Assembly: GCA_036704125.1 (NCBI GenBank)
Contig: DATNQI010000063.1
Span: forward strand, 1-34,638
Direction: 5' to 3'
From: Pantanalinema sp.
GTDB lineage: Bacteria; Cyanobacteriota; Sericytochromatia; S15B-MN24; UBA4093
DNA: 34,638 nt
In this document: positions 15,500-22,822 of the stretch, piece after piece
Layout of the letters: each line of letters starts with the position of its first letter
How positions within the stretch are numbered: the stretch's first letter is position 1
Notes under the pieces: model-generated
The model's input: only the letters and a program-made list of their open reading frames with translations
Database searches by the model: none
Told to the model about the DNA's origin: nothing
Position numbers and translations under genes: made by a program

Positions 15500-15500
15500 T
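15495..15500 (+). promoter_or_regulatory. TATAAT box overlapping the HMA stop codon
   Basis: A consensus TATAAT overlapping the taa of the HMA gene, 26 nt before the thioesterase ATG. Predicted +1 near 15507. No matching -35. Confidence 0.4.
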
Positions 15501-15526
15501 GGCCCCGCTAGAGGGGGCCTGACGCC

Positions 15527-15976
15527 ATGAGCCTGTCGCGCGAAGTCAAGACCTCGCTGCGCGTTCGCTACGCCGAGACCGACGCCCAGCAGGTCGCCTA
15601 TCACGCCAACTACATCGTGTGGTTCGAGGTGGCGCGCGGGGATTACCTGCGCGCCATCGGCCTCGACTACAACGCCATGGAGGCCTCGGGGGCCTTCGTG
15701 GTGGTCGCCGAGCTGCAAGCGAAGTACCTGGCTCCGGTCCGGTACGACGACGAGCTGACGATCGTCAGCCGGATCGCCGAGCTGCGCAGCCGCTCGTTCC
15801 GCTTCGCCTACCGGGTCTACAAGGGCGATCGCCTCGTCACCGAGGGCTGGACGGCGCACGTGGTGGTCAACCGGGAGGGACGTCCCATCTCGATTCCGCC
15901 CGAGCTGCGCGAGCGCCTCGAGGCGGAGGACGGCGAACGCTGGCAGGGGGACGCGCTCGTCAGCCCGCAAGCCTGA
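15527..15976 (+). CDS. YbgC/FadM-type acyl-CoA thioesterase (hot-dog fold)
   Basis: A 149-residue 4-hydroxybenzoyl-CoA thioesterase-like protein. The active-site segment RYAETDAQQVAYHANYIVWF (14-33) holds catalytic D19 and H26, as in YbgC (DTDAGGVVYHANY). The central helix EVARGDYLRAIG and later strands (AELQAKYLAPVRYDDEL) complete the single hot-dog domain. It should hydrolyse acyl-CoA or acyl-ACP thioesters in the cytoplasm, as part of lipid turnover. A G-run about 9 nt upstream serves as ribosome site. No tol-pal genes are adjacent, unlike E. coli ybgC. The kinase gene begins 18 nt after its stop. Confidence 0.9.
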   Translation: MSLSREVKTSLRVRYAETDAQQVAYHANYIVWFEVARGDYLRAIGLDYNAMEASGAFVVVAELQAKYLAPVRYDDELTIVSRIAELRSRSFRFAYRVYKGDRLVTEGWTAHVVVNREGRPISIPPELRERLEAEDGERWQGDALVSPQA

Positions 15977-15994
15977 GCCGGCCAAGGGGGTCAC

Positions 15995-17986
15995 ATGGAC
16001 CCGAAGCTGAAACGCATCATCACCGTGCTGCTCCTCTCGGGTGTGGGGGCCCTTCTCAACGCCTTCCCGCTCACCCTCTTCCCGGGCCTCTCATTTCTGC
16101 TCGGTCTGGTGCCCGTCCTGGTGGCGGCCGTCATCGGGGGGCCGGTGGTCGGTGCCTTCGTGGGCGTCTTCTCGACCCTTCCGACCCTGTTCTACTGGCA
16201 CGATCCCCTCGCGCCGCTGCGAATGGGGGCGATGGGCGCCTTCGTCGGCGCGCTCGCCCCGGGGCGGATGCCGCTGGTGACGGCCCCCTTGTTCTGGCTG
16301 CTGTTCGGGATTCCCTCCGAACTTTTGTACGAGCCTGCGTGGCCCCTCGCCTTCACGCCCCTCACCCTCCTCACCCTCCTCACCCTCCTCACGTTCGGCT
16401 GCAAGCAACTCCTCAACGCCCTGATCTGCGCGGCGGCGGCCGACGGCCTCTTGCTCTGGCCCTGGATGCGCGACCGGTTGCGCCTGGCCTATCCGCACCC
16501 ACGCCTGCCGACGGTCGATGTGAGGAGCTTGCTGATGGTGATGATGGTGCTCGTCGCCAGCATCCCCACCGTGCCCTTGACCTTCGTCGGGACGCGGCAG
16601 TTCACCCGCGGCTGGAACGAGCGGGTGGAGACGATCGCCTACCAGACCCTTCGCAGGGTCAGCGTCCATGTCCTCGACGGCCCCCGGGCCGGGGCGCTCG
16701 CGCCGTCGCTGGGCAGGGAGATGGACCGGCTGCGCCCGCCGGAGCTCGAAAGCTTGCTCATCGTCGACCGGCGGGGCAAGGTGCTCGCCTCGAGCGGGAA
16801 GCCCGCGCCGCCTGCCCTGCAGGCGCGCTTGCCGCTCCTTGGGGCCTTCGGCACCGTCTGGGTGTCCCAGAAACCGCCCTCGGCGCCAACCATGGCCCAG
16901 CAGCTGGCCGGGCTTCAGGTCGTCCACATCGCCATTCCTCAGGCCGGCTTGCAGGCGGTGGCGGTCATCGACCAGGTCCGGCTCGTGACCGACGTGGCCT
17001 TGCGCCTCTTCCTGGCGCTGATGCTCATGGTCGCCGCGCTGTTCGCGGCCATGGGGTTCGCCTCGCTCATGATCCCGCTGCTGGAGAGGCCCCTTGATCG
17101 CCTGAGCGGCGCCCTGAGGGCGGTCGCGGGTGGCGACCTGTCGGTGAGGGCGGGCCCGGAGGAGCTCAAGGAGGTCGACGAGCTCGCCAGGTGCTTCAAC
17201 GTGACGACCGAGCACCTGAGGACGACCGTCACCGATCTGCAGGACGCGAACCGGCGCCTCCAGGTCGCCATGGACAAGCTGACCGAGCTCGACAAGGTGA
17301 AGGGGACCTTCCTCAACGCCGTCAGCCACGACCTGCGCATTCCCCTCACCTCGATCGTGGGCTATGCGGAGTTCCTGCAGGAGGGGATGGGCGGGAGCCT
17401 CGGCGACGAGCAGCGACAGTTCGTCGATCAGATTCTGAAGTCCAGCGACTACATGGCCCGCCTGCTCAACGAGCTGCTGGATTTCGCGCGCTTCGAGTCC
17501 GGGCGCTTCAAGATCGAGCGGGTCGAGTTCGACTACGGCCCCTTCCTGCGCGAGACCTGCGCCAAGTTCGCCTACGAGGCCGATCGCAGGGGGGTGGCCC
17601 TCGAGCTCGAGCCCCTGAGCGAACCTCTCACCCTCGTGGCGGATCCGGACCGCCTGACCCAGGTGCTCAACAACCTGCTCTCCAACGCCATCAAGTTCAC
17701 CCCCGCCGGCGGGCGGATCGCGGTGCGGGCCTGCAGGGTGGTCGGCGGTCGCGTCCGGACGGAGGTGAGCGACATGGGCGTCGGGATCCCGGCCGAGGCC
17801 ATCCCTCATCTCTTCGAGCAGTTCTTCCAGACCGAGGCGGGCAAGAAGGCGGGTGGCACGGGGCTCGGGCTGCCCATCGTCCGGACCATCGTGGAGGCCC
17901 ACGGCGGCGAGGTCGGGGTCGACAGCGAGCCGGGCAAGGGCAGCACCTTCTGGTTCAGCTTACCTGCGACGCCGGCCGCCGAGTGA
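15995..17986 (+). CDS. Multi-pass membrane sensor histidine kinase with HAMP
   Basis: A 663-residue kinase. Residues about 8-160 form five or six hydrophobic helices, like an ECF-type or MASE-like membrane sensor ([38 protein letters not shown]). A further TM (about 178-197), an extracytoplasmic region (about 200-330) and another TM (about 333-360) follow. Then HAMP ([20 protein letters not shown]), a coiled coil, HisKA with H445 in [10 protein letters not shown] (HD instead of HE), N box [16 protein letters not shown]1 DMGVGIP and G2 [10 protein letters not shown]. No receiver domain and no adjacent regulator, so it is an orphan kinase here. Codons for [12 protein letters not shown] come from a 9-bp tandem repeat. 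The 3' end overlaps the convergent rluE gene by 27 bp. Confidence 0.93.
   Translation: MDPKLKRIITVLLLSGVGALLNAFPLTLFPGLSFLLGLVPVLVAAVIGGPVVGAFVGVFSTLPTLFYWHDPLAPLRMGAMGAFVGALAPGRMPLVTAPLFWLLFGIPSELLYEPAWPLAFTPLTLLTLLTLLTFGCKQLLNALICAAAADGLLLWPWMRDRLRLAYPHPRLPTVDVRSLLMVMMVLVASIPTVPLTFVGTRQFTRGWNERVETIAYQTLRRVSVHVLDGPRAGALAPSLGREMDRLRPPELESLLIVDRRGKVLASSGKPAPPALQARLPLLGAFGTVWVSQKPPSAPTMAQQLAGLQVVHIAIPQAGLQAVAVIDQVRLVTDVALRLFLALMLMVAALFAAMGFASLMIPLLERPLDRLSGALRAVAGGDLSVRAGPEELKEVDELARCFNVTTEHLRTTVTDLQDANRRLQVAMDKLTELDKVKGTFLNAVSHDLRIPLTSIVGYAEFLQEGMGGSLGDEQRQFVDQILKSSDYMARLLNELLDFARFESGRFKIERVEFDYGPFLRETCAKFAYEADRRGVALELEPLSEPLTLVADPDRLTQVLNNLLSNAIKFTPAGGRIAVRACRVVGGRVRTEVSDMGVGIPAEAIPHLFEQFFQTEAGKKAGGTGLGLPIVRTIVEAHGGEVGVDSEPGKGSTFWFSLPATPAAE
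16361..16392 (+). repeat. 9-bp tandem repeat (ctcaccctc), about 3.6 copies, in frame
   Basis: Three perfect copies plus a partial one inside the membrane part of the histidine kinase, encoding repeated Leu-Thr-Leu. Each unit is three codons, so slippage would lengthen or shorten a membrane helix without breaking the frame. Confidence 0.85.
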
Positions 17987-18571
17987 AGGCGGCCGAAAGA
18001 GGGCCCGGAGCGCGGCGACCTCTTCGTGGGTCAGGTCGCGCCACTGGCCGGGAGCCAGGGGGCCCAGCGAGAGGCCGCCGAGTCCGACCCGGTAGATGCG
18101 CAGGGTGGGGAAGCCCACCGCGGCGGTCATCTTGCGGATCTGGCGGTTGCGCCCCTCGCGCAGCACGACCCTGAGCCAGGCGGTGGGGACGCTCTTGCGG
18201 AAGCGCACCGGCACGGGCCGCTCGCCCAGCGCCGGGGGCTCGCCCAGCAGCTCGAACTCGGCCGGGCGGCTCCGCTTGCCCTCGAAGACGACCCCGGTGC
18301 GCAGGGCCTGGAGCGCGGCCTCGTCGGGGACGCGCTCGACCTGGACCAGGTAGGTCTTGGGGTGCTCGTAGCGCGGGTCCGTGAGCCGGTGCGCGAGCGA
18401 ACCGTCGTCGCTCAAGAGCAGCAGGCCCTCCGAGTCCTTGTCGAGGCGTCCGACCGGGTACACCCCCGGGACGCCGACGTAGCCCCTGAGGGTCTGCGCG
18501 GGATCGTCGCCCGAGAATTGACTCAGGACGTCGTAGGGCTTGTTGAGCATGAGGTAGCGGAACGCGGCCAT
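17960..18571 (-). CDS. rluE: 23S rRNA pseudouridine synthase, RluE/RsuA family
   Basis: A 203-residue rRNA-modifying enzyme, like E. coli RluE, which converts U2457 of 23S rRNA. It lacks an S4 domain, as RluE does. Motifs: [18 protein letters not shown], catalytic [17 protein letters not shown] (D44), [37 protein letters not shown] and [20 protein letters not shown]. The start is fixed by an in-frame stop 9 nt upstream of the ATG. There is no Shine-Dalgarno near it; TAGAAT lies exactly 6 nt before the ATG, suggesting a leaderless mRNA. Its 3' end ([10 protein letters not shown]) overlaps the convergent histidine kinase gene by 27 bp. Confidence 0.92.
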   Translation of the reverse strand: MAAFRYLMLNKPYDVLSQFSGDDPAQTLRGYVGVPGVYPVGRLDKDSEGLLLLSDDGSLAHRLTDPRYEHPKTYLVQVERVPDEAALQALRTGVVFEGKRSRPAEFELLGEPPALGERPVPVRFRKSVPTAWLRVVLREGRNRQIRKMTAAVGFPTLRIYRVGLGGLSLGPLAPGQWRDLTHEEVAALRALFRPPSLGGRRRR

Positions 18572-18577
18572 GGAGTA

Positions 18578-18583
18578 ATTCTA
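18578..18583 (-). promoter_or_regulatory. -10 box of rluE, predicted leaderless
   Basis: The minus strand reads TAGAAT, 6 nt (tactcc), ATG. The predicted +1 coincides with the start codon. The TAG of this box is the in-frame stop that limits the gene start. Confidence 0.45.
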
Positions 18584-18605
18584 GCGCCTCTTTCGGCTCC
18601 TTGCG

Positions 18606-18614
18606 TGTTAGAAT
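18606..18614 (+). promoter_or_regulatory. Extended -10 promoter of the Nudix gene
   Basis: TGTTAGAAT, divergent from the rluE -10 box (22 bp between the two hexamers). Predicted +1 near 18621, leader about 45 nt. Confidence 0.4.
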
Positions 18615-18665
18615 GAACCATTCCTCAAGGCATCCCTTGCGGATTTGAAAGGATGGGAAGCCCTC

Positions 18666-19118
18666 TTGGCCAAGGTCAAGCACCAAGTTTCCTCGGGCGG
18701 CCTGGTTTTCCGCCGGCACGAGGGGCGGCTCGAGGTCGCGCTCATCGCCATTCGCGGCGGGCGCGTCTGGGCGCTGCCGAAGGGCCGCGTCGAGGCCGGG
18801 GAGACCCTCGAGCAGACCGCCCGGCGCGAGATCTTCGAGGAGACCGGCGTCGAGGGCGAGGTCGTCGATCGGCTCGGCACCATCTCCTACTGGTTCTACG
18901 CCAAGGAGGAGGAGGTCAAGGTCCACAAGACCGTCCACTTCTACCTGCTGCGCTACGTAAGCGGCGAAGCGACCGACGCCTGCGACGAGGTGGACGAGGC
19001 CCGCTGGTGGCCCCTGGACCAGACCCTTCCCATCCTGACCTACAAGAGCGAGCGCGAGACCGTCGAGAAGGCGATCGCGCTCTTGCGCGAGCGCGGCGAG
19101 CTTCCCGCTCAGGGCTGA
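18666..19118 (+). CDS. Nudix hydrolase
   Basis: A 150-residue Nudix-fold pyrophosphohydrolase. The Nudix box GRVEAGETLEQTARREIFEETGV fits GX5EX7REUXEEXGU fully (shown in parts: GRVEAGE, TLEQTAR, REIFEETGV). The N-terminus SSGGLVFRRHEGRLEVALI and the tail (EARWWPLDQTLPILTY) resemble diadenosine-polyphosphate / ADP-ribose hydrolases, but the substrate is not defined by sequence alone. No ATG start exists. I choose TTG at 18666, with AAAGGA 12 nt upstream; TTG at 18645 would add 7 residues and has no ribosome site. Convergent with the aldehyde dehydrogenase gene, 8 nt between their stops. Confidence 0.88.
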   Translation: MAKVKHQVSSGGLVFRRHEGRLEVALIAIRGGRVWALPKGRVEAGETLEQTARREIFEETGVEGEVVDRLGTISYWFYAKEEEVKVHKTVHFYLLRYVSGEATDACDEVDEARWWPLDQTLPILTYKSERETVEKAIALLRERGELPAQG

Positions 19119-19126
19119 ACGCCTTA

Positions 19127-20503
19127 TTACCGGATCAACTTCCTCAGCAGCCCCAGGCGCCCGGCGTAAGGCGGGTACTTGAGCGCCAGATCGAGCCAGG
19201 TCGCGGCCTCGTGGACGGCCTTGCGGTGAGAGAACGTCTCGAACGAGTGCTCGCCGTGGTAGGCCCCGAGCCCGCTCTCGTTGCGGCCCCCGAAGGGCAG
19301 GCCGGGATCGGCCAGGTGAACGATGGTGTTGTTGACGCAGCCGCCGCCGAAGGGCACCTGCGCGATCACCCGTTGCTGCTCGGCCCGGTCCTCCGAGAAG
19401 ACGTAGAGCGCGAGCGGGTTGGGGTGGTTGCCGATTGTGGCGATCGCCTCGTCCAGGTCCTCGACCTTGAGCACCGGCAGGACGGGGCCGAAGATCTCGT
19501 CCTGCATGGCCGGGTGCGAGGGGGACACGTCGCGCAGGACGGTCGGGGCGATGTAGCACCGCTCGGCGTCATGCTCGGCGCCCACCACGACGTTTTCCGG
19601 GGTGATGAGGCGGCAGAGGCGCTCGAAGTGCGCCGCGTTGACGATGCGGCCGTAGTCGGGGCTCGCGGCGGGGTCGTCCCCGTACATCTCCCGGATGGCC
19701 ACCTTGAGCGCGTCGAGGAAGGGCCCGTAGACGCCCTTCTCGACGAGCAGGTAGTCGGGTGCCACGCAGGTCTGGCCCGCGTTGGTGAACTTGCCCCACG
19801 CGATGCGGCGGGCCGCCACGTCGAGCCGGGCCTTGGCGGTGACGATGGCGGGGCTCTTGCCGCCAAGCTCGAGGGTCACCTTGGCGAGCTGCTCGGCGCC
19901 GGCTCGGGCCACGATCCGCCCGATCCCGGTGCCGCCGGTAAAGAAGATGTGGTCCCACTTCTCGGCCAAGAGCGCCTCCGAGACCTCCTTGCCGCCCTCG
20001 AGGACCGCCACGTGCTCGGGGGAAAAGGCCTCGCGCACCACCTCGGCGATCGCTTGCGAGGAGGCGCTCGCAAGCTCCGAGGGCTTGAGGATGGCGGTGT
20101 TGCCTGCGGCGACGGCGCCCACCAGCGGCGAGAGCGAGAGGCTGACCGGGTAGTTCCAGGGGGCGATGATGAGCGTCGCGCCGAGGGGCTCGTGGTAGAG
20201 GCGCTGACGCCCCGGCTGGAGGACCAAGGGCGTCGGGACCCGGCGGGGGCGGACCCAGCGGGGCAGGTGCTTGAGGGTGTGCCGGACCTCCTTGAGGACG
20301 AAGCCGACCTCGGTCAGGTACGATTCGGCCTCGGACTTGCCGAGGTCCGCGCGCAGCGCGTCGAAGAGCGCCTTCTCGCGCCGCTGAAGGGCGCCCTGCA
20401 GGCTGCGCAGGCTCTCCATGCGAAATTCAAGCGCTTTCGACTTTCCGCTCGCGAAGAAGACCCGCTGGGCGGCAAGGAGGGGCGAAAGGGTCTGCCGGGG
20501 CAT
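19127..20503 (-). CDS. Class 3-type aldehyde dehydrogenase
   Basis: A 458-residue NAD(P)-dependent aldehyde dehydrogenase, shorter than the usual 480-500 residues as in class 3 / fatty-aldehyde enzymes (YwdH, AlkH-like). Catalytic and cofactor residues: N117 in IIAPWNYP, K140 in ILKPSELA, FTGGTGIGR (188-196), E212 in LELGGKSP and nucleophile C246 in NAGQTCVAPDY. The C-terminal part PFGGRNESGLGAYHGEHSFETFSHRKAV is typical of class 3. GGGAGG lies 5 nt before the ATG. It starts 23 nt after the mnmA stop on the same strand, so it is probably transcribed with mnmA although the functions are unrelated. Likely oxidises fatty or aromatic aldehydes in the cytoplasm. Confidence 0.93.
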   Translation of the reverse strand: MPRQTLSPLLAAQRVFFASGKSKALEFRMESLRSLQGALQRREKALFDALRADLGKSEAESYLTEVGFVLKEVRHTLKHLPRWVRPRRVPTPLVLQPGRQRLYHEPLGATLIIAPWNYPVSLSLSPLVGAVAAGNTAILKPSELASASSQAIAEVVREAFSPEHVAVLEGGKEVSEALLAEKWDHIFFTGGTGIGRIVARAGAEQLAKVTLELGGKSPAIVTAKARLDVAARRIAWGKFTNAGQTCVAPDYLLVEKGVYGPFLDALKVAIREMYGDDPAASPDYGRIVNAAHFERLCRLITPENVVVGAEHDAERCYIAPTVLRDVSPSHPAMQDEIFGPVLPVLKVEDLDEAIATIGNHPNPLALYVFSEDRAEQQRVIAQVPFGGGCVNNTIVHLADPGLPFGGRNESGLGAYHGEHSFETFSHRKAVHEAATWLDLALKYPPYAGRLGLLRKLIR

Positions 20504-20526
20504 GGGGACCTCCCTTGCTGCGGGGC

Positions 20527-21576
20527 TCAGCCGGCGATCACGCCGCCCGCCACCAGCACGTCGCCCGCGTAGACGGCGGCCACCTGGCCGGGGGAGGCTG
20601 CGAACTGGCCCTCGTCGAAGTCGATGCGGAAGCCGTCGGCGGTGGGGGTGACGGTCGCGGGGGCGGGGGGCGTCTTGTAGCGGATCTGGACCTCGGCCCT
20701 GAAGGGGGCCTCGGGGCGTGCCCAGGAGACCCAGTTGACCTCGCGCGAGACGAGCGAGTCGACCAGGACCGCTTCGCGGGGCCCCACCACCACGGTGTTG
20801 GTCGCGCGCTCGAGCCGCACCACGTACATGGGCCTCGCGCTCGTGATGCCCAGGCCCTTGCGCTGGCCGACGGTGTAGTAGGCGATGCCCTCGTGGGTGC
20901 CGAGGCGCTTGCCGCTGACGTCCACGATGGGGCCCGGCGAGAGGCGATCGCCGATCTCGCGCTTGAGGAAGCCCAGGGTGTCGCCCATGACGAAGCACAC
21001 GTCCTGGCTGTCTGCCTTGTGGGCGATCGAGAGCCCGATCTGCTCGGCGATGGCGCGGGTCTCGGCCTTGTGGAGCTCACCGAGCGGGAAGATGACGCGA
21101 GCAAGCTGGCGCTGGTCGAGGCGGTAGAGCATGTAGGACTGGTCCTTGCTCGGATCCACCCCGCGCAGCAGCTGATGGCGGCCGTGCTCCTCGCTGTAGC
21201 GCACCCGGGCGTAGTGGCCGGTCGCCATGGCCTCGACCTCGAAGCGCCACTCGGCCTCGTCGAACAGCTCCTCGAAGCGGACCTCGGCGTTGCAGATGGT
21301 GCAGGGGTTGGGGGTGAGGCCCGCCTGGTAGCCCTCGGTGAAGGCGTCCACCACCCGCTGCTTGAAGGGCAGGATCAGGTCGATGGTGTGGTAGGGGAAG
21401 CCCAGGAAATCGGCGACGCGCTTGGCCTCGAAGACGGAGCGGGCGTCGCAGCAGCGGGATTCTGCGTAGTTGAGCGAGGTCACCCCGACCAGCTCGTGCC
21501 CCGCCTGCAAGAGGAGGTGGGCGGCCACGGCGCTGTCGACCCCGCCGCTGAGTCCGATTGCGACTTTCTTTGCCAT
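20527..21576 (-). CDS. mnmA: tRNA-specific 2-thiouridylase
   Basis: A 349-residue enzyme that adds sulfur to U34 of tRNA-Lys, -Glu and -Gln. The PP-loop ATP site is GLSGGVDSAVAA (8-19). The two catalytic cysteines are C92 in NPCTIC and C194 in SQDVCFV; KADSQD and YTVGQRKGLGI are also typical. The C-terminal beta-barrel is present (VQIRYKTPP ... PGQVAAVY). The ATG at 21576 lacks a Shine-Dalgarno; TGCTATAAT ends 6 nt before it, predicting a leaderless transcript. The aldehyde dehydrogenase gene follows after 23 nt. Confidence 0.97.
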   Translation of the reverse strand: MAKKVAIGLSGGVDSAVAAHLLLQAGHELVGVTSLNYAESRCCDARSVFEAKRVADFLGFPYHTIDLILPFKQRVVDAFTEGYQAGLTPNPCTICNAEVRFEELFDEAEWRFEVEAMATGHYARVRYSEEHGRHQLLRGVDPSKDQSYMLYRLDQRQLARVIFPLGELHKAETRAIAEQIGLSIAHKADSQDVCFVMGDTLGFLKREIGDRLSPGPIVDVSGKRLGTHEGIAYYTVGQRKGLGITSARPMYVVRLERATNTVVVGPREAVLVDSLVSREVNWVSWARPEAPFRAEVQIRYKTPPAPATVTPTADGFRIDFDEGQFAASPGQVAAVYAGDVLVAGGVIAG

Positions 21577-21582
21577 GCGGCC

Positions 21583-21591
21583 ATTATAGCA
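21583..21591 (-). promoter_or_regulatory. Extended -10 promoter of mnmA, predicted leaderless
   Basis: The minus strand reads TGCTATAAT (consensus extended -10), then 6 nt (ggccgc), then ATG. Predicted +1 is the A of ATG. This is the clearest of the leaderless candidates. Confidence 0.6.
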
Positions 21592-21607
21592 CCGCCGCTT
21601 CAGTTCA

Positions 21608-21829
21608 TCAGTTGAGGTCCTGGACCAGGCCGCGGAAGGCCTGGGCGCGCTCGCTCGTGTCGTAGGTGCTGATCAAGGGGGCGTCGGGGCGCGTCGGGGC
21701 GAGCGAGGCGGGAGCCAGGGCGCTCGGCGGATCCATCAGGAAGACCCCGAGCCAGACCACGGCCATGATGAGGGTGGCCATGGAGATGGTGCGGAAGAGC
21801 TGCTCCAGTTCGGGCGATTGGGTGTTCAT
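21608..21829 (-). CDS. Small single-pass membrane protein, function unknown
   Basis: A 73-residue protein with AGGAGG 6 nt before the ATG. It has one hydrophobic helix at about residues 15-32 (ISMATLIMAVVWLGVFLM), a Pro/Ala-rich stretch (33-50) and a polar C-terminus (STYDTSERAQAFRGLVQDLN). No family recognised. It is followed after 16 nt by the mnmA promoter, so it may be its own short unit. A -10-like TAGCAT with the same 11-bp context as upstream of the Tyr-rich lipoprotein gene precedes it. Confidence 0.7.
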   Translation of the reverse strand: MNTQSPELEQLFRTISMATLIMAVVWLGVFLMDPPSALAPASLAPTRPDAPLISTYDTSERAQAFRGLVQDLN

Positions 21830-21863
21830 CGGGGTCCTCCTCGGGGTGCCTCAAGCTGCCTCG

Positions 21864-21869
21864 ATGCTA
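21864..21869 (-). promoter_or_regulatory. -10 box of the small membrane protein gene
   Basis: The minus strand reads CCTAGCATCGA (TAGCAT as -10), identical over 11 nt to the box upstream of the Tyr-rich lipoprotein (22588-22598). Predicted +1 near 21857, leader about 27 nt. Confidence 0.4.
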
Positions 21870-21919
21870 GGCCCGCGGTGTTGCGGCCAAATCACGGGAG
21901 GATCACGCGCAAAACAAGA

Positions 21920-21953
21920 AGTGGCGCGGGATCCGCCGGGATCCCGCGCCACT
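21920..21953 (-). terminator. Intrinsic terminator of the Tyr-rich lipoprotein gene
   Basis: A 15-bp perfect stem (agtggcgcgggatcc / ggatcccgcgccact) with loop gccg, 17 nt past the stop. The minus strand continues cttgttttgcg, a T-rich tract. Confidence 0.8.
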
Positions 21954-21970
21954 GAGCCAGGGCTAGGCGC

Positions 21971-22510
21971 CTACCACCAGCGCGCGCCGTAGCGCCAGGC
22001 GTAGGGGCGATAGTAGTTGCCGTAGCCGTAGTAGTACGGATAGTAGTAGGAGCCGTAGTAGGGATACGAGTACGGGTAGTAGTAGCCGGCGGACAGGTAG
22101 TACGGATAGTAGAAGTTGTTATAGGGATAGTAGCTGAAGCCGCCCCAGCCGAGGCCGCCAAAGCCAAAGCCGCGCCCACCCCAGCCAAAGCCGCGTCCGC
22201 GCCAGCCGCGTCCCCATCTCTGCTGGGTGCTGCGCTCGTTGCCCTGCGCCAGCGGACCCTGGAGCTTGTCGGCGGGCAGATTGACGAGCATCTTCTGCGC
22301 GTCGGCCTCGCTGATCCGCCTGGGAAGCGCCTTCAGGACCTCGTCGTTGGTCGCCTGGCCATCCATGAGGACGGCGCGCTCGGGGGCGAGCTGCGCGGCC
22401 GGCTGCTGTGCGTCGGCCGTGGAATTGACGGTCGGAGCGGGGGTCGAGCATCCGGCCGCCGCGATGGCGAGACCGGTGACGATCCAGGTTTGCATGTTCA
22501 CCCGTTTCAT
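21971..22510 (-). CDS. Tyr/Gly/Trp-rich lipoprotein
   Basis: A 179-residue predicted lipoprotein. The start at 22510 has AGGAGG 9 nt upstream; the lipobox is AAGC (C21). A polar middle (ADAQKMLVNLPADKLQGPL) is followed by a low-complexity C-terminal half: first WGRGWRGRGFGWGGRGFGFG, then about 70 residues dominated by Tyr with Pro, Asn, Ser and Gly (repeats of YYPYYY type), ending YARW-like. Such aromatic, Gly-rich tails occur in surface adhesins, spore or cell-wall proteins and phase-separating proteins, but I assign no function. It has its own promoter, a structured leader and a strong terminator. Sequence simplicity suggests fast evolution. Confidence 0.75.
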   Translation of the reverse strand: MKRVNMQTWIVTGLAIAAAGCSTPAPTVNSTADAQQPAAQLAPERAVLMDGQATNDEVLKALPRRISEADAQKMLVNLPADKLQGPLAQGNERSTQQRWGRGWRGRGFGWGGRGFGFGGLGWGGFSYYPYNNFYYPYYLSAGYYYPYSYPYYGSYYYPYYYGYGNYYRPYAWRYGARWW

Positions 22511-22822
22511 CGTTCGCAACCTCCTGGCCCTATGGGCCATCCGGCGGCATCAGGTCCGAGCGGTGATGCCGCCCCTGTGCGCCGAGGTCGATGCTAGGGG
22601 GTGTTCGCCCCGGCTACAACGCGTGCTCTCGCGCTTGTGTAGGGGGCGAGCTTGGGCCTTGGAGCCGGGTGCAGCCCCCCTTCGTGCTGGGAACGGTCGA
22701 CTTGCCCTCAGCATGTTGGCCATTTTTTTGAACAAGGGCCGCTTCGCTGCGCGCGCGACGATCATGCGCCTGCTGGGTACAAAGAGGGTGCGAGCGATGG
22801 CGCTCGCCCGGAGGAGCGCGAC
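22511..22822. other. 312-bp hairpin-rich intergenic region
   Basis: Divergent region between the Tyr-rich lipoprotein and the patatin gene. It holds hairpins ggccc-tat-gggcc (22526-22538) and a 10-bp stem ggcggcatca / tgatgccgcc (22543-22552 with 22564-22573), both within the predicted leader of the minus-strand gene; a promoter for that gene (22591-22619); then on the plus side gggggc / gccccc around 22642-22679, an imperfect stem tgctggg / cctcagca (22685-22713) and a run of seven T (22723-22729 region, after ttggcca). A short RNA on the plus strand is possible; I do not recognise SRP, 6S or tmRNA. No ORF with a ribosome site seen. Confidence 0.4.
22591..22619 (-). promoter_or_regulatory. 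Promoter of the Tyr-rich lipoprotein gene
   Basis: The minus strand reads TTGTAG (22614-22619), 17-nt spacer, TAGCAT (22591-22596). This is the best -35/-10 pair I see in the window. Predicted +1 near 22584, leader about 74 nt containing two hairpins. Confidence 0.5.

Noticed and set aside
19127-20998. A 623-residue frame suggesting a fusion upstream of the aldehyde dehydrogenase
   Set aside because: The added part is an out-of-frame reading of mnmA; GGGAGG and ATG at 20503 mark the true start.
22634-22735. SRP RNA or other known small RNA
   Set aside because: The conserved SRP loop sequence (GGAAGGAAGCAGC type) is absent; stems are imperfect and distant from the T-run. Kept only as a candidate small RNA.
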